DNA of 50,542 nt from CAZHUM01 sp046484045. GTDB taxonomy: Archaea > Thermoplasmatota > Thermoplasmata > Halarchaeoplasmatales > Halarchaeoplasmataceae. Under the pieces are notes generated by a model. That model saw nothing but the letters and a program-made list of their open reading frames with translations, had not been told where the DNA came from and ran no database searches. Shown in pieces: positions 8,992 to 17,786 of the stretch. Both the position numbers and the translations under genes were made by a program. Each line of letters opens with the position of its first letter. Positions within the stretch are counted from its first letter, which is position 1. The stretch is from positions 1 to 50,542 of the forward strand of contig JAWOBZ010000014.1 in NCBI GenBank assembly GCA_046484045.1, written 5' to 3'.

Positions 8992-11900
8992 TCAGTAGTC
9001 CACCGTCCAGATCACATCGTAGTCGGCGTCGTTGTACAACCAGTATCCCTCTCCAGGATTGAAACTGAAGCTTCCTGGATCATGATCGTATGCTAGATTG
9101 TACTCTGCGGCAGAATCGAAGTAACCCACTTTGCTCACCTCTGTGGGCAGTCCGTTGTTCCCTGCGTAACTGCTCGGATAACCCACCATATTCCAACCAG
9201 GCTGCAGTGTGATATCCGTACTTGCAGGGGTTGTTCCTTCTATCAGGAGGTTGTCATCTGCGGTCATATGGATCCATACGCCCATGCTCCTGTTCCATTG
9301 ATGCAGATCATTGTAGTGTGAAGGTCTGCCCGGCACATAGGATAGCCATTGTGGCCCCATAGGTTCATCCATATCACCACGTCTCTTACAGTACAGTGCT
9401 TTATCATAATTCCCTGAAATACCGTACTCAGTATCTTCGAGTATATCTACTAGGTTGTTCGCCTGAGCGTAGTTATCTCCGTTGGCATCGAGATTGAAGG
9501 ATACGAAGTTCCAACCGCCCGAACTACCACCAGCAGTCAATGTGCCTAGATCGTGGACATCATAAGTGGCTCCGGATTCGGGGGTCGCATCCGTATTCGT
9601 ATCTTCGTTTCCTATGTCATCCACCGCTCTGATCACGTACCACCATGTGATACCGTCCGGTTCTCCCTTTCCCGTATCTGTATAAGTGTCCACGCCAGCT
9701 GGTACCTGTGTGAGAAGATGTGCGGCATCCCACGGCCCTGCTGATGTATCTGATCTGTATATGTTGTAGTGATCCACATCGTTAGCTCCCGCACCGTCGT
9801 CGGGTGATAAAGTCCAATTCAATAAGTTATCGTCCGTAGTCGAGCCTCCAGAGCAGTTTAGATAGGCGTTATCAACGTACCAGTAATCCAATTGATAGGC
9901 GTTGCCGTCCACGGTGTAACCGATGTAGAAAGTACTCGAGCCCACGTCGGCTGTATTTAGCGATATCTGCTCTAATCCAGGTCCGACGTTCCCATTGCCA
10001 GAAGTAATAGACCATCCTGTGTCATGCCACGTTGAACCATCCGAACTCGTTTGGATTTTTACGGTTACTCCCGATCCGTAATCTTGGTAGTAATTATCCC
10101 ACTGGAAGTTTAGATCGGACAGACCCGTGGTATCCATCGGTCCTGCGTAAAGCCTCCATATATCAGTTTGGGATACGTAGCTGAATTCTGCCTCAGGAGA
10201 TGTACCGCCAGCAGAGGATGACAAGGATTGATCCCAATTTCCCGTAGGATCTATTTCAGACCAGTTTGCTGGAGGATACGAATCCGAGAAATCCTCGTCC
10301 AAAAGGACCACCTCACTTTGACCCCACCAGTCTACACTCAAACTGCCCGGACTAGACACATAACCATCTACGGTCGCATTATCCGTTACCGTAGCTGGAT
10401 TACCCGTTCCGTTGTCGGCATCGTCATAATAGACCGTGATAGTATCTCCATGGGACACCATGAGCACTCCGTTTGAATCAGTGGTTGACAGTGTAATATC
10501 TCCATAAAAAGTGCCCAATTCTGCCTCTGAAAGAGTCACAGTTTCTCCGGAGGGTTCGCTGTCACTGTCTATATCGACCTGTAACGTGCCGGTGCCCTCC
10601 AGGTCTTGATCTTTTACCGTGATATTTACCGTCCAATCCACACCGTACTCGTCATTATCCAGATAGACTACGCCTTCGGGGCTGTAGTATTCAACGGTGA
10701 GATGGTGCATGTTCCACGCATCTCCGCTGTAGTTCCTCGCTTGATAGTCATCTTTGGCCTCTATGAAATAGTTGATAACTGTGCCGTCGGGATAGGAGGG
10801 TAGCGTAGCCTCGTACGTCCCCCCTCCGATATCGACCATATCCGTCCTGTAAAGGGTTTCATCCTGGGATGAGTTATAATAAAGATGTGTGAAATTGAGC
10901 GCGCCGTCGTCGCTGATATCCGCTCTGATTTTTACTGACTCTCCAGCCATGGTGTCGTTACCGGCCAACGTTATCTCGGGAGCGCTGTTGTTTGCGGCTA
11001 CCTGCATGGTAGTGCAGTGTATGGCACCCGCTTGACTGATGATATCGGATGCGTCGATACCCACTATCTCGTACCCCGGCATCGCATTCTCATATATCGA
11101 TAGCGCTTGAGAGTCTGTTGATAACCCATAAATCGGTACGAGCACTTTTCTGTTCACTATGAGCGAGTTGGTGTAGGCATAATAGGTATTACCACTCTTC
11201 TCTAGTGGTATCCTAACTACGTTGTATGGTCGACCGTTTCTAGCCGTATGATTTTCGAAGAATCTTGCGTTGTATTCAAGTATATCATAGTCCTCATCTG
11301 AAGGCGGAACCTCGGCTACCAAAACCGTCGTTTCGTTCAGTAACTTGATCTCCATATCGATATGTCCAGTTCCGTCGCTGCTGGTCCTTGTAACGTTCCT
11401 GAATCTCTCCAGTTTGAAGTAATCGGAGGCCCACTGTTCCACCTCCGCCTCCGTCAGGTCACCTCCGTTGGATGGATCGTTCTGTTCGTAACATCGGTCC
11501 GTGGTGTAGAAGATACCTGTACCGTCGATCATGAAATTACCTCCTTCCAACCTGAACCAATCCGTACCGTCACTCATATTGTACCAGTTGATCCCGTTCC
11601 TCAGCGAGTATCTCCACGGGAAGGCGTCGTCCTCCCACCTGCTGTATCGATCGTACATCATGTTGACGAATTCCTGTGTGCCCGTTGTCTCGTCCATAAC
11701 GGATATCGGACCGTAATCCCGCATCCATTTATCATCTATACTTACGATGAAAAATGATACATTAGCCATATTCACACCGTTGGCTTGCAACGTGGATTCG
11801 ATATCGTCGGCAGAGCTTTGACTTCCGGTGACTATCTTTGCCGTTGTGATTTCGGCTATCTCTCTAGTCATGTCGACATAATAGGATTCCAGATAGCTGT

Positions 11901-12075
11901 CCCATCCCAATAAAACCTCTCTGGACTGCTCCCACTCGGCTGGTGTCCTGGTGTATTTCTGTGGCGGTGTAGCCGGTGTTGGTACTTGGTTTTCTCCGCT
12001 GTGGACGGGTAAAAAAGTAAGTACGGATGTGATCAATAAGATAATTACCAAAGTAGAAATTAGCTTTCTTGTCAT
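8992..12075 (-). CDS. Secreted multi-domain peptidylarginine/agmatine deiminase-family protein
   Basis: A 1027-aa exported protein. It has a signal peptide (1-about 26) and a PAD_porph/agmatine deiminase domain at about 40-358. Its catalytic set is complete: MRDYGP, LEGGN, GTGHIDM and the nucleophile Cys354 in GAIHCTTM. Then come an Ig-like domain (about 365-460), a second beta region (about 470-560), a jelly-roll/MAM-like domain (about 575-725, starting DEDFSDSYPPANW), an Fn3-like domain (about 735-835) and a C-terminal module (838-1027) shared with the S8 protease at 46.9-50.0 kb. It probably hydrolyses guanidino groups of arginine residues or peptide products to citrulline and ammonia at the cell surface. 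Whether the substrate is protein, peptide or agmatine cannot be told from sequence. A palindrome lies between its TATA box and ATG. Confidence 0.88.
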   Translation of the reverse strand: MTRKLISTLVIILLITSVLTFLPVHSGENQVPTPATPPQKYTRTPAEWEQSREVLLGWDSYLESYYVDMTREIAEITTAKIVTGSQSSADDIESTLQANGVNMANVSFFIVSIDDKWMRDYGPISVMDETTGTQEFVNMMYDRYSRWEDDAFPWRYSLRNGINWYNMSDGTDWFRLEGGNFMIDGTGIFYTTDRCYEQNDPSNGGDLTEAEVEQWASDYFKLERFRNVTRTSSDGTGHIDMEIKLLNETTVLVAEVPPSDEDYDILEYNARFFENHTARNGRPYNVVRIPLEKSGNTYYAYTNSLIVNRKVLVPIYGLSTDSQALSIYENAMPGYEIVGIDASDIISQAGAIHCTTMQVAANNSAPEITLAGNDTMAGESVKIRADISDDGALNFTHLYYNSSQDETLYRTDMVDIGGGTYEATLPSYPDGTVINYFIEAKDDYQARNYSGDAWNMHHLTVEYYSPEGVVYLDNDEYGVDWTVNITVKDQDLEGTGTLQVDIDSDSEPSGETVTLSEAELGTFYGDITLSTTDSNGVLMVSHGDTITVYYDDADNGTGNPATVTDNATVDGYVSSPGSLSVDWWGQSEVVLLDEDFSDSYPPANWSEIDPTGNWDQSLSSSAGGTSPEAEFSYVSQTDIWRLYAGPMDTTGLSDLNFQWDNYYQDYGSGVTVKIQTSSDGSTWHDTGWSITSGNGNVGPGLEQISLNTADVGSSTFYIGYTVDGNAYQLDYWYVDNAYLNCSGGSTTDDNLLNWTLSPDDGAGANDVDHYNIYRSDTSAGPWDAAHLLTQVPAGVDTYTDTGKGEPDGITWWYVIRAVDDIGNEDTNTDATPESGATYDVHDLGTLTAGGSSGGWNFVSFNLDANGDNYAQANNLVDILEDTEYGISGNYDKALYCKRRGDMDEPMGPQWLSYVPGRPSHYNDLHQWNRSMGVWIHMTADDNLLIEGTTPASTDITLQPGWNMVGYPSSYAGNNGLPTEVSKVGYFDSAAEYNLAYDHDPGSFSFNPGEGYWLYNDADYDVIWTVDY
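8995..9564 (-). other. C-terminal surface module, copy 1 (residues 838-1027 of the deiminase)
   Basis: Runs from a DLGTLTAGG start to the very C-terminus, which ends in an aromatic residue. Blocks shared with the S8 protease copy are GGWN-(F/L)-(V/I)-SFNL, ANGDNYAQAN, EYGISGNYDK, GVWIHMT/GLWIHMT, PGWN-(M/L)-V, EVSKVGY/EVTKVGY, SAAEYN/SAAQYN and FNPGEGYW. The two hosts have unrelated catalytic domains, so the module is a transferable unit. Its role is probably cell-surface attachment, sorting or export. Confidence 0.8.
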
Positions 12076-12082
12076 CGTCTTA

Positions 12083-12100
12083 ATAACAAATTTGTGTTAT
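12083..12100 (-). promoter_or_regulatory. Palindromic operator candidate upstream of the deiminase gene
   Basis: ATAACA-AATTTG-TGTTAT is a perfect 6-bp inverted repeat. It lies between a TATA-like element (AATTATAC on the minus strand, near 12101-12112) and the ATG at 12075, where the transcription start should be. A regulator bound here would block initiation. Confidence 0.4.
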
Positions 12101-12172
12101 GTATAATTTTTCAATACATTTAACAAAAAAGGGTCGGAAATGGTTTTTGCCCTTATGAATCAGCCTGTCGGA

Positions 12173-12997
12173 TTATCTAGTTACGACTATTGTCACGGGT
12201 TCATCCGCTGCCTTTGTGTAAATGTAGTAAGTCCCTGGAGCCAATCTCCTTCCGTCATCATCGACTAAGTCGAAGTCATATACAACTTCCTCTCCTGGTG
12301 AAAGGGCTTCTATGTGCCTCATGATTCTTGATATGACGGTTTTGCCGGACTCATCCTCTACGGTGAACCCGGCACCGAAGCTTACGTCTTCTTCCCCTTC
12401 GTTTTCTATATGCAGGCTCACCTTGTCATCTGTAGAATATGACTTGGAATCGGTGTAGATGTCAACTCCGTCATCCAAGATATTAAACACTTCTAGACCT
12501 GGGCTGCTTTCACCGGCCCAGCATACAGCCATATAGGCACCTTCAGATATTTCACGATCTACCTGCCAATCAAAAGTGGCTGTGTACTCCTCGTAGGGAT
12601 CTAAGAAGAATGCTACAGGGATCACATGTTCAGGCTCATATTCGTATTCTTCAACCAATCTAAAGTCCTTGTACAATCGAAAGTGTAAAGGAACTGGAAG
12701 AGATGAACTCAATACAACAGGTCGATAATCGATATTCTTGACGGTTACCTTGACTTGAACCGTTTCTCCCTGCCTTATATCATCTGTTCTGACTCCATCA
12801 TTATTGATACTAACAAAGGTCAAAAGCGGGTTGTGTCCCCGGCGATATTTCATCGATAACCTTGGAGCATCTTCGTGTTTCTTGTCGTTCATTTCCCTCT
12901 GGTCGATTCCCTGCATACCCGATACTGCTCCCGCTAGTATCGTCATACCCAGCAGCGCGACCATCATGATTCCAAATATTTTCATTTTGTTTTTCAT
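12173..12997 (-). CDS. Secreted Ig-like-domain protein of unknown function
   Basis: A 274-aa exported protein. It has a basic start (MKNKMK), a hydrophobic leader with an AGAVSG cleavage-like end at about residue 28, then two beta-rich regions. The first (about 50-165) and second (about 175-270) resemble BsuPI/CARDB-type Ig-like domains, with phrases such as GETVQVKVTVKN and LSPGEEVVYDFDL. The ATG at 12997 is chosen because CGGTGA lies 5 nt upstream; the longer frame to 13099 would add a segment without signal-peptide character. It lies among envelope genes. No catalytic motif is visible. Confidence 0.65.
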   Translation of the reverse strand: MKNKMKIFGIMMVALLGMTILAGAVSGMQGIDQREMNDKKHEDAPRLSMKYRRGHNPLLTFVSINNDGVRTDDIRQGETVQVKVTVKNIDYRPVVLSSSLPVPLHFRLYKDFRLVEEYEYEPEHVIPVAFFLDPYEEYTATFDWQVDREISEGAYMAVCWAGESSPGLEVFNILDDGVDIYTDSKSYSTDDKVSLHIENEGEEDVSFGAGFTVEDESGKTVISRIMRHIEALSPGEEVVYDFDLVDDDGRRLAPGTYYIYTKAADEPVTIVVTR

Positions 12998-13095
12998 GGT
13001 TCTCACCGTAGGAGAGGCGCATCTAGGGGTTTTATTTATATATTTCGGACTACCTAAAAATTTGTATATGTGTGCAAACGTGTAAGTGTGGAAAA

Positions 13096-14514
13096 TCAAT
13101 CTCGGATTGTCTTAGACTTCCATCTTCCAGATAGGAAGTATGTATAGGATAGAGCCGTTATGATCACGTTGCTTGCAGCCATACCGATCCATACACCGAC
13201 AACACCCATATCTGCACCGAATGGTATGGTGAACGCAAATATTGTAACAGCAGGCAGTGCCAAAAATGCGGAAAGGCCCAATCGGAGGACCCATATCCTG
13301 AACAGTGACAGACCCATTGCAGGTACGGTGTGACCGGTCCCTCTGAACGTGGAGTCGAATATCCGATGGATCCCGAAGAAGGGTATAGAGAAAGAGAAGA
13401 TGGCTAGATATCTAGCACCTTCCGAGATGACCTCAGGGTCGGAGATGAAAGCCCTCATTATCCATTCTCTGAAGAACACCATCAACCCGCTGACGATGAA
13501 CATGATAACCATGGCTACCAGGACCGCTCTTTTTACGATCTCCTCAGCCCTCTCTTTATTCCCTGCACCTACGTTCTGTCCAACCATGGTCATGGATGCC
13601 CCGGCGAATCCCCAGATAGCTATGGTGATGATGTGTATGACCCTCCTGCCGATGCCATAGGCAGCTACTGGTTTCTCACCGAATATAGCTACCAGTGCGA
13701 AGAGGAAGATGAAGCCGAGGGCGCTCCCCGATCTAGCGAACGTAGCCGGGGCACCTATCTGCAGTATCTTCTTTATCCACCTGAGCTTCAATTTCATGGA
13801 TTTCAACGTTAGTTTGATGTCCACCTTTCCGTTGAATAGAAGATAGATGCCCACCAAGGCTGCTGTGGTTCTAGAAAGAGCGGTCGCGATAGCTGCACCG
13901 GTGACACCCATAGCCGGGAATGGTCCCATGCCGAATATCAGTATCGGATCCAGGACGATGTTGATGCATACGAGTATGGCTCGGATGAACATGGGGGTCA
14001 CCATATCTCCTATACCCCTTAATAAGAATCTGAAGGATATATAGACGAAGATGAAGGGCATGCTCAGCATTACTATACGCAGATAGGAAGTCGCTAATGG
14101 AAGTATACTAGCTGGTGTGCCGATGACCTTCAGTATCCAACCCGCAGCTAAGAAACCGATAAGGGCTACCACTACACCTATTATCATCAGGAAGCCGAAC
14201 ACTTGGCCTGCGGCCTCGTTGGCCTTGTCCCTTCCTCCCGCGCCCATGTGCTGAGAGACCAGGGAAACACCAGCCGTGGACAGACCCATACCGATGGCTA
14301 GAAAAGTGAATATGATCGGCCATGCTGCAGTCGGAGCGCCTACCTCGGCACTGCCCAGCTTACCAAGCCAGAACGTATCGGCTATGTTGTAAGCGGTATG
14401 AAGAGCACTCGAGATCATGACTGGGATCGCTAAAACTAGAAGAGTCTTGACTATCGGTCCCTTTAATATCTCATCCCTCCTCTCCTCCGCTGTAAGCTTC
14501 TCAAGGATCGCCAA
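13096..14514 (-). CDS. MATE-family multidrug/organic cation efflux transporter
   Basis: A 472-aa polytopic protein with 12 predicted helices in two homologous halves. MATE signatures include AYNIADTFWLGKLG near the N-terminus, the LVSQHMGAGGRDKA loop in the first half and MVGQNVGAGNKERAEE in the second. It exports cationic compounds using a Na+ or H+ gradient; the specificity cannot be read. The start is a TTG at 14514. A GTTAAAAAG TATA-like element about 27 nt upstream suggests a leaderless transcript. An in-frame stop four codons upstream of the TTG limits other starts. Confidence 0.92.
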   Translation of the reverse strand: MAILEKLTAEERRDEILKGPIVKTLLVLAIPVMISSALHTAYNIADTFWLGKLGSAEVGAPTAAWPIIFTFLAIGMGLSTAGVSLVSQHMGAGGRDKANEAAGQVFGFLMIIGVVVALIGFLAAGWILKVIGTPASILPLATSYLRIVMLSMPFIFVYISFRFLLRGIGDMVTPMFIRAILVCINIVLDPILIFGMGPFPAMGVTGAAIATALSRTTAALVGIYLLFNGKVDIKLTLKSMKLKLRWIKKILQIGAPATFARSGSALGFIFLFALVAIFGEKPVAAYGIGRRVIHIITIAIWGFAGASMTMVGQNVGAGNKERAEEIVKRAVLVAMVIMFIVSGLMVFFREWIMRAFISDPEVISEGARYLAIFSFSIPFFGIHRIFDSTFRGTGHTVPAMGLSLFRIWVLRLGLSAFLALPAVTIFAFTIPFGADMGVVGVWIGMAASNVIITALSYTYFLSGRWKSKTIRD

Positions 14515-14571
14515 ATTATCGTTGGCTTACTTTAGAGAGGACTTTTTAACTGTTGCGGTGGGGTAACAAGG

Positions 14572-14579
14572 ATTTATAA
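14572..14579 (+). promoter_or_regulatory. TATA box of the 71-aa membrane protein gene
   Basis: ATTTATAA is centred about 26 nt before the ATG at 14602. No ribosome-binding site intervenes, so the mRNA is probably leaderless. Confidence 0.5.
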
Positions 14580-14601
14580 GGTAGAGATTATATTCATATA
14601 T

Positions 14602-14817
14602 ATGAGTGAAAAGGCCATTGTGATGGTCATCGGGGTGATCTTGATAATCGGAGGGATCGTTCTGATGGCTATAAAGGAAGAGGCCGGGGCACCCGGTGCT
14701 GAAGTGACTTCCTTCGCAGAGGCGAGTGAAGAAGTACATCCGTACTTTTGGTACGGCGTGATCCTTCTGGTTATCGGTGTTATAGTCCTTTTAATTGGAT
14801 TGATCAAAGTAGTTTGA
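14602..14817 (+). CDS. Small two-helix membrane protein
   Basis: A 71-aa protein with two hydrophobic helices (about 5-23 and 49-69), both rich in Ile, Val and Gly. A short, Ala/Glu-rich hydrophilic loop joins them. A well-placed TATA box supports it as a real gene. It is divergent from the MATE transporter and might be co-regulated with it. No family is recognised. Confidence 0.55.
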   Translation: MSEKAIVMVIGVILIIGGIVLMAIKEEAGAPGAEVTSFAEASEEVHPYFWYGVILLVIGVIVLLIGLIKVV

Positions 14818-15012
14818 TATCGTCAGTGTCATCTCTGAGCTATATTTGAATAGATGGGTAAAGCTGGGAATGAGCTTCACGTTTAATCACTAATATGTAT
14901 TAACAATCAAGGAAAAATATATTTTACATCGAATTATACACATATGAAATGAAGGTTGATCTGAATAGGGATATGACACCATCGAGGCTACAGCATAGGA
15001 AGGTGATGTGAT

Positions 15013-15741
15013 ATATCCTTAGAACTCCCTCTATGGATCGATGAATTCGAGCCCCAGAGACATTATTCAACATGTCTAATCGCCACTACTTACAATATGT
15101 GTGTGGATATTGCGAATAAAAAGAGCACGGATAACTTGCGTATAGGGCGGGAAAAATTGAAAAATATGGCTTACCCACGAGATATAAAGGGGAAGGCCAA
15201 GGAAGAGATGCTGAGCACGACTCCTGCACCTGAAAAGAGGTTAGGCAGAAATTTGAATAAATGGCTTGAGAAAAAGAATTATTCTCTCTTTGAAGATTGG
15301 GGTGAAACAAAATTCGAGGCTATGGATCTGAGGGAAAACCACGAGGATAGATCGATACCAACTATCGATCTCAATAAAAGTGGTTTCTTTCAACATGTAT
15401 ATGGGGTCAATACATCAAGGAAAATAGAAAAAGGTGGAACTGGTCACGCGGTGAACGTTTTGGCTGTAGATCATGATAAAGTTATTATATTCGACCCATT
15501 CTATCGAATAATGGAAAGAAGAAGCATAGATACCGAAGGGTTACAAGAATTGAAATATGAAGGTTTAGATGGTGTGTACGAAATATCCCGAAACCTAGTA
15601 GAAAATTGGTGGAATACCGCCCAGGATCGCAGGTGGATATGGGCTCTGGAACCGAAGGACGCGGATCAACGAACTTTAAATTTATATAGTAAAGAAGAGG
15701 CGAAAGATTATGGCCTTAGGAAAACGGAAAGAGGTATTTAG
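15013..15741 (+). CDS. Papain/C39-like cysteine peptidase fold protein with unclear start (possible frameshift)
   Basis: From the first ATG (15097) the product is 214 aa, but the open frame continues upstream to 15007. There it encodes LELPLWIDEFEPQRHYSTC, then LIATTYNMC. A Cys (codon 15073-15075) at the start of a hydrophobic helix, followed later by GTGHAVNVLAVD (His at 15445) and FDPF, is the order of C39/papain-like peptidases, so the true protein must begin before 15097. No ATG, GTG or TTG exists between the in-frame stop at 15004 and 15097. Either the ATA at 15013 after AGGTGAT is used, or the 20-codon ORF at 14949-15011 is joined through a one-base frameshift at 15009. The stop overlaps the next gene by 32 bp. 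A pseudogene or a sequencing error remains possible. Function unknown. Confidence 0.5.
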   Translation: MSLELPLWIDEFEPQRHYSTCLIATTYNMCVDIANKKSTDNLRIGREKLKNMAYPRDIKGKAKEEMLSTTPAPEKRLGRNLNKWLEKKNYSLFEDWGETKFEAMDLRENHEDRSIPTIDLNKSGFFQHVYGVNTSRKIEKGGTGHAVNVLAVDHDKVIIFDPFYRIMERRSIDTEGLQELKYEGLDGVYEISRNLVENWWNTAQDRRWIWALEPKDADQRTLNLYSKEEAKDYGLRKTERGI

Positions 15742-16672
15742 CTACTCTGACGGAGTGCTGTCGGACATAGAACACGAGATACAACGAGAGATAACTCCAG
15801 CTTTAAGTCTGCAAGCTCATGATGAATATGAGGACGAGATCATTTTGAAATTTTCTTACACATACGACAATATAATCAAGAAAGATAATGAACTCGAGTT
15901 AAGATATATTAAATTAAGAGAAGTTTTTGATATTGGTGTAGACATAAAGGAAGAAAAAGGAGAGAAGAAACTAGTCATACAATATCCCAAGAGGGAAAAG
16001 GTGATCAACAATTTTCTAAAGAAAAGAAGGTCGTATATCAAGACCATGGAGGATATACTGGCTGAGGAAGGGGCACTTAGATTTATCCAAATACCCGGGA
16101 TAAGAGAAAACTTGAATCCTATAAAGGAAATATTCAATTTATTGGAACTAGAGGGCAGCTTAAAAAAGAATGAGTGGGATACGTGGAATAATAAAAAAGA
16201 AAGAGCTGAATTATACCTCAATCTATTGAACGATTACAAATTCATCAAATTTGAAGATAATGAGATAATCAAGGGAGAGAAGTGGAAGATCATAGATGAT
16301 CGTGAGTTCGATAAAGTAGAACACGTAGAAGTAGATAAAATAATGTCTCAATTCTTTAAAGAAACATACGATCTACTATCTACTAAACGTTACAATCTAA
16401 CGTTCATCAAACCCTATCTGGATATAGGGAACGCTTGCTATTATACAAGTGTGATAGATGAAGAGATATCAAAACAAGATTCTAAAAGTATCAAAGATAT
16501 CTATGACACCCTCTTTACAGACAATAAAACGCTTTCGAAGATAAGAACGTATCTTATGGATCTATCAGACTACGGTATAGTGAACAGAGATGGGTCTTAT
16601 TTCTACCCCGTAGAAGACATATTCAACGGTTTCCAGACACAACAGAGCAGATTATCTTCTTTCGTTCAGTAA
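15710..16672 (+). CDS. Unknown protein partnered with the C39-like peptidase
   Basis: A 320-aa soluble, highly charged and Lys/Glu/Ile-rich protein that I cannot assign. It has no membrane helix or signal peptide. The C-terminal half (about 215-310) is helical and ends in a segment like a winged helix (LSKIRTYLMDLSDYGIVNRDGSYFYP). The ATG at 15710 lies inside the upstream gene (32-bp overlap). GAGG is 9 nt upstream and a TTTATATAG element is centred about 25 nt upstream, so it may be translated by coupling or have its own promoter. The A+T-rich composition differs from flanking housekeeping genes. Confidence 0.55.
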   Translation: MALGKRKEVFSYSDGVLSDIEHEIQREITPALSLQAHDEYEDEIILKFSYTYDNIIKKDNELELRYIKLREVFDIGVDIKEEKGEKKLVIQYPKREKVINNFLKKRRSYIKTMEDILAEEGALRFIQIPGIRENLNPIKEIFNLLELEGSLKKNEWDTWNNKKERAELYLNLLNDYKFIKFEDNEIIKGEKWKIIDDREFDKVEHVEVDKIMSQFFKETYDLLSTKRYNLTFIKPYLDIGNACYYTSVIDEEISKQDSKSIKDIYDTLFTDNKTLSKIRTYLMDLSDYGIVNRDGSYFYPVEDIFNGFQTQQSRLSSFVQ

Positions 16673-16844
16673 ATAGTCAGGAAAGTGGGCGAACATCCCA
16701 TTTTTTACTCTATTTCGTGTATATTTTATGTTATAGACAACATCTAAACCCGAAAATGAGCTCTACAATTCTACAATATACCTATTATTCAATAAATGTT
16801 ATTACATAGGAGTTATTCTCTTTTAAGGTAAATGTTAAGTTTTA

Positions 16845-17786
16845 TTACTCAGAAACCCTTCTAATCTTAAGGGGTATTTCATGGTAATCAGCATATTCTT
16901 TGATTAACTTGAAGGCTTCTCTAAGTTTTTCCCTGTTTAAAACCTGTGCACTCACAGAATACGATTCTCCATAACTATAAAAATTAATCATGTATACTTT
17001 AGATCTACGCTCTAACCTTATGCCAGTTATCGATGCCCAGGGAAGATTAAATTTCTCATTCTGACCCTTTTTTAACCTAATCCTACTTTTATTCACAAAA
17101 AATATAGATCCTTGTCTATATTCATTAGTAAGATTCTGTAGAACCCATATTACTAGTATTATAAATACTCCCAGTCCGATTAACACCCCCACTTTTATCC
17201 AATGGACCATTTCTATAACTATAAGAATGACAATGATGGAGATAATGCACAACGAAAAATAAACAAGACTCCCCATTATATCGGTTATACTTTTTTCTTT
17301 GACCTTTATTGATGCGGTTGGTTTTTTCTTATTCCATGCTTTTTCTTTTACGTATTTCTCGATATATTTTTTTATTTCATCCAATTCGTCTTTGGTCAAG
17401 AATGTTAAATTTACGGTATTTCCAAATTTGTCTCTAATCTCTCCGAAGCTAGCGAATTTTTCTATGTCCTCCCATCTAATTTTTTTTGGATATAAATTTA
17501 TATTCCAGTAGTAATCAAATTTTATATGATCTTTTGTAATTCTTATTCTTCTTGGTGATCTTCCTAAATAAACCATTGATTCTGCAAAAACCCACATAAA
17601 AACAATCGGAGATCCACCAATCACAATCCAATATAAATTACCCTGTAGATCCTTTATGTTGAAATCAAATAGATATAATATTATAGGTATAGCAATAAAT
17701 ATATAAATTGTAACGAGGAGTGTATGTTTCCCAATTCGACGTAAATCCTCTTTTGCTCGATTCACATCAATTGTTTGTTTTTCCAT
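16845..17786 (-). CDS. Membrane protein with two TM pairs and PH-like segments
   Basis: A 313-aa protein with hydrophobic helix pairs at about 17-39/48-68 and about 170-215. Each pair is followed by a beta-rich stretch: RIRITKDHIKFDYYWN...IRWEDIEKFASFG, then FFVNKSRIRLKKG...LPWASITGIRLE. The repeat of helices plus a bPH/YcxB-like strand pattern suggests an internal duplication. GGTGG lies 8 nt before the ATG. It has low G+C like the neighbouring accessory genes. No function can be given. Confidence 0.55.
   Translation of the reverse strand: MEKQTIDVNRAKEDLRRIGKHTLLVTIYIFIAIPIILYLFDFNIKDLQGNLYWIVIGGSPIVFMWVFAESMVYLGRSPRRIRITKDHIKFDYYWNINLYPKKIRWEDIEKFASFGEIRDKFGNTVNLTFLTKDELDEIKKYIEKYVKEKAWNKKKPTASIKVKEKSITDIMGSLVYFSLCIISIIVILIVIEMVHWIKVGVLIGLGVFIILVIWVLQNLTNEYRQGSIFFVNKSRIRLKKGQNEKFNLPWASITGIRLERRSKVYMINFYSYGESYSVSAQVLNREKLREAFKLIKEYADYHEIPLKIRRVSE

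Noticed and set aside
11362..11757. 131-codon frame opposite the deiminase gene
   Set aside because: Antisense shadow of a well-supported protein with a complete active site; no start signals.
12998..13099. Longer N-terminus of the secreted Ig-like protein
   Set aside because: It places a non-signal segment before a good signal peptide. The SD GGTGA points to the ATG at 12997.
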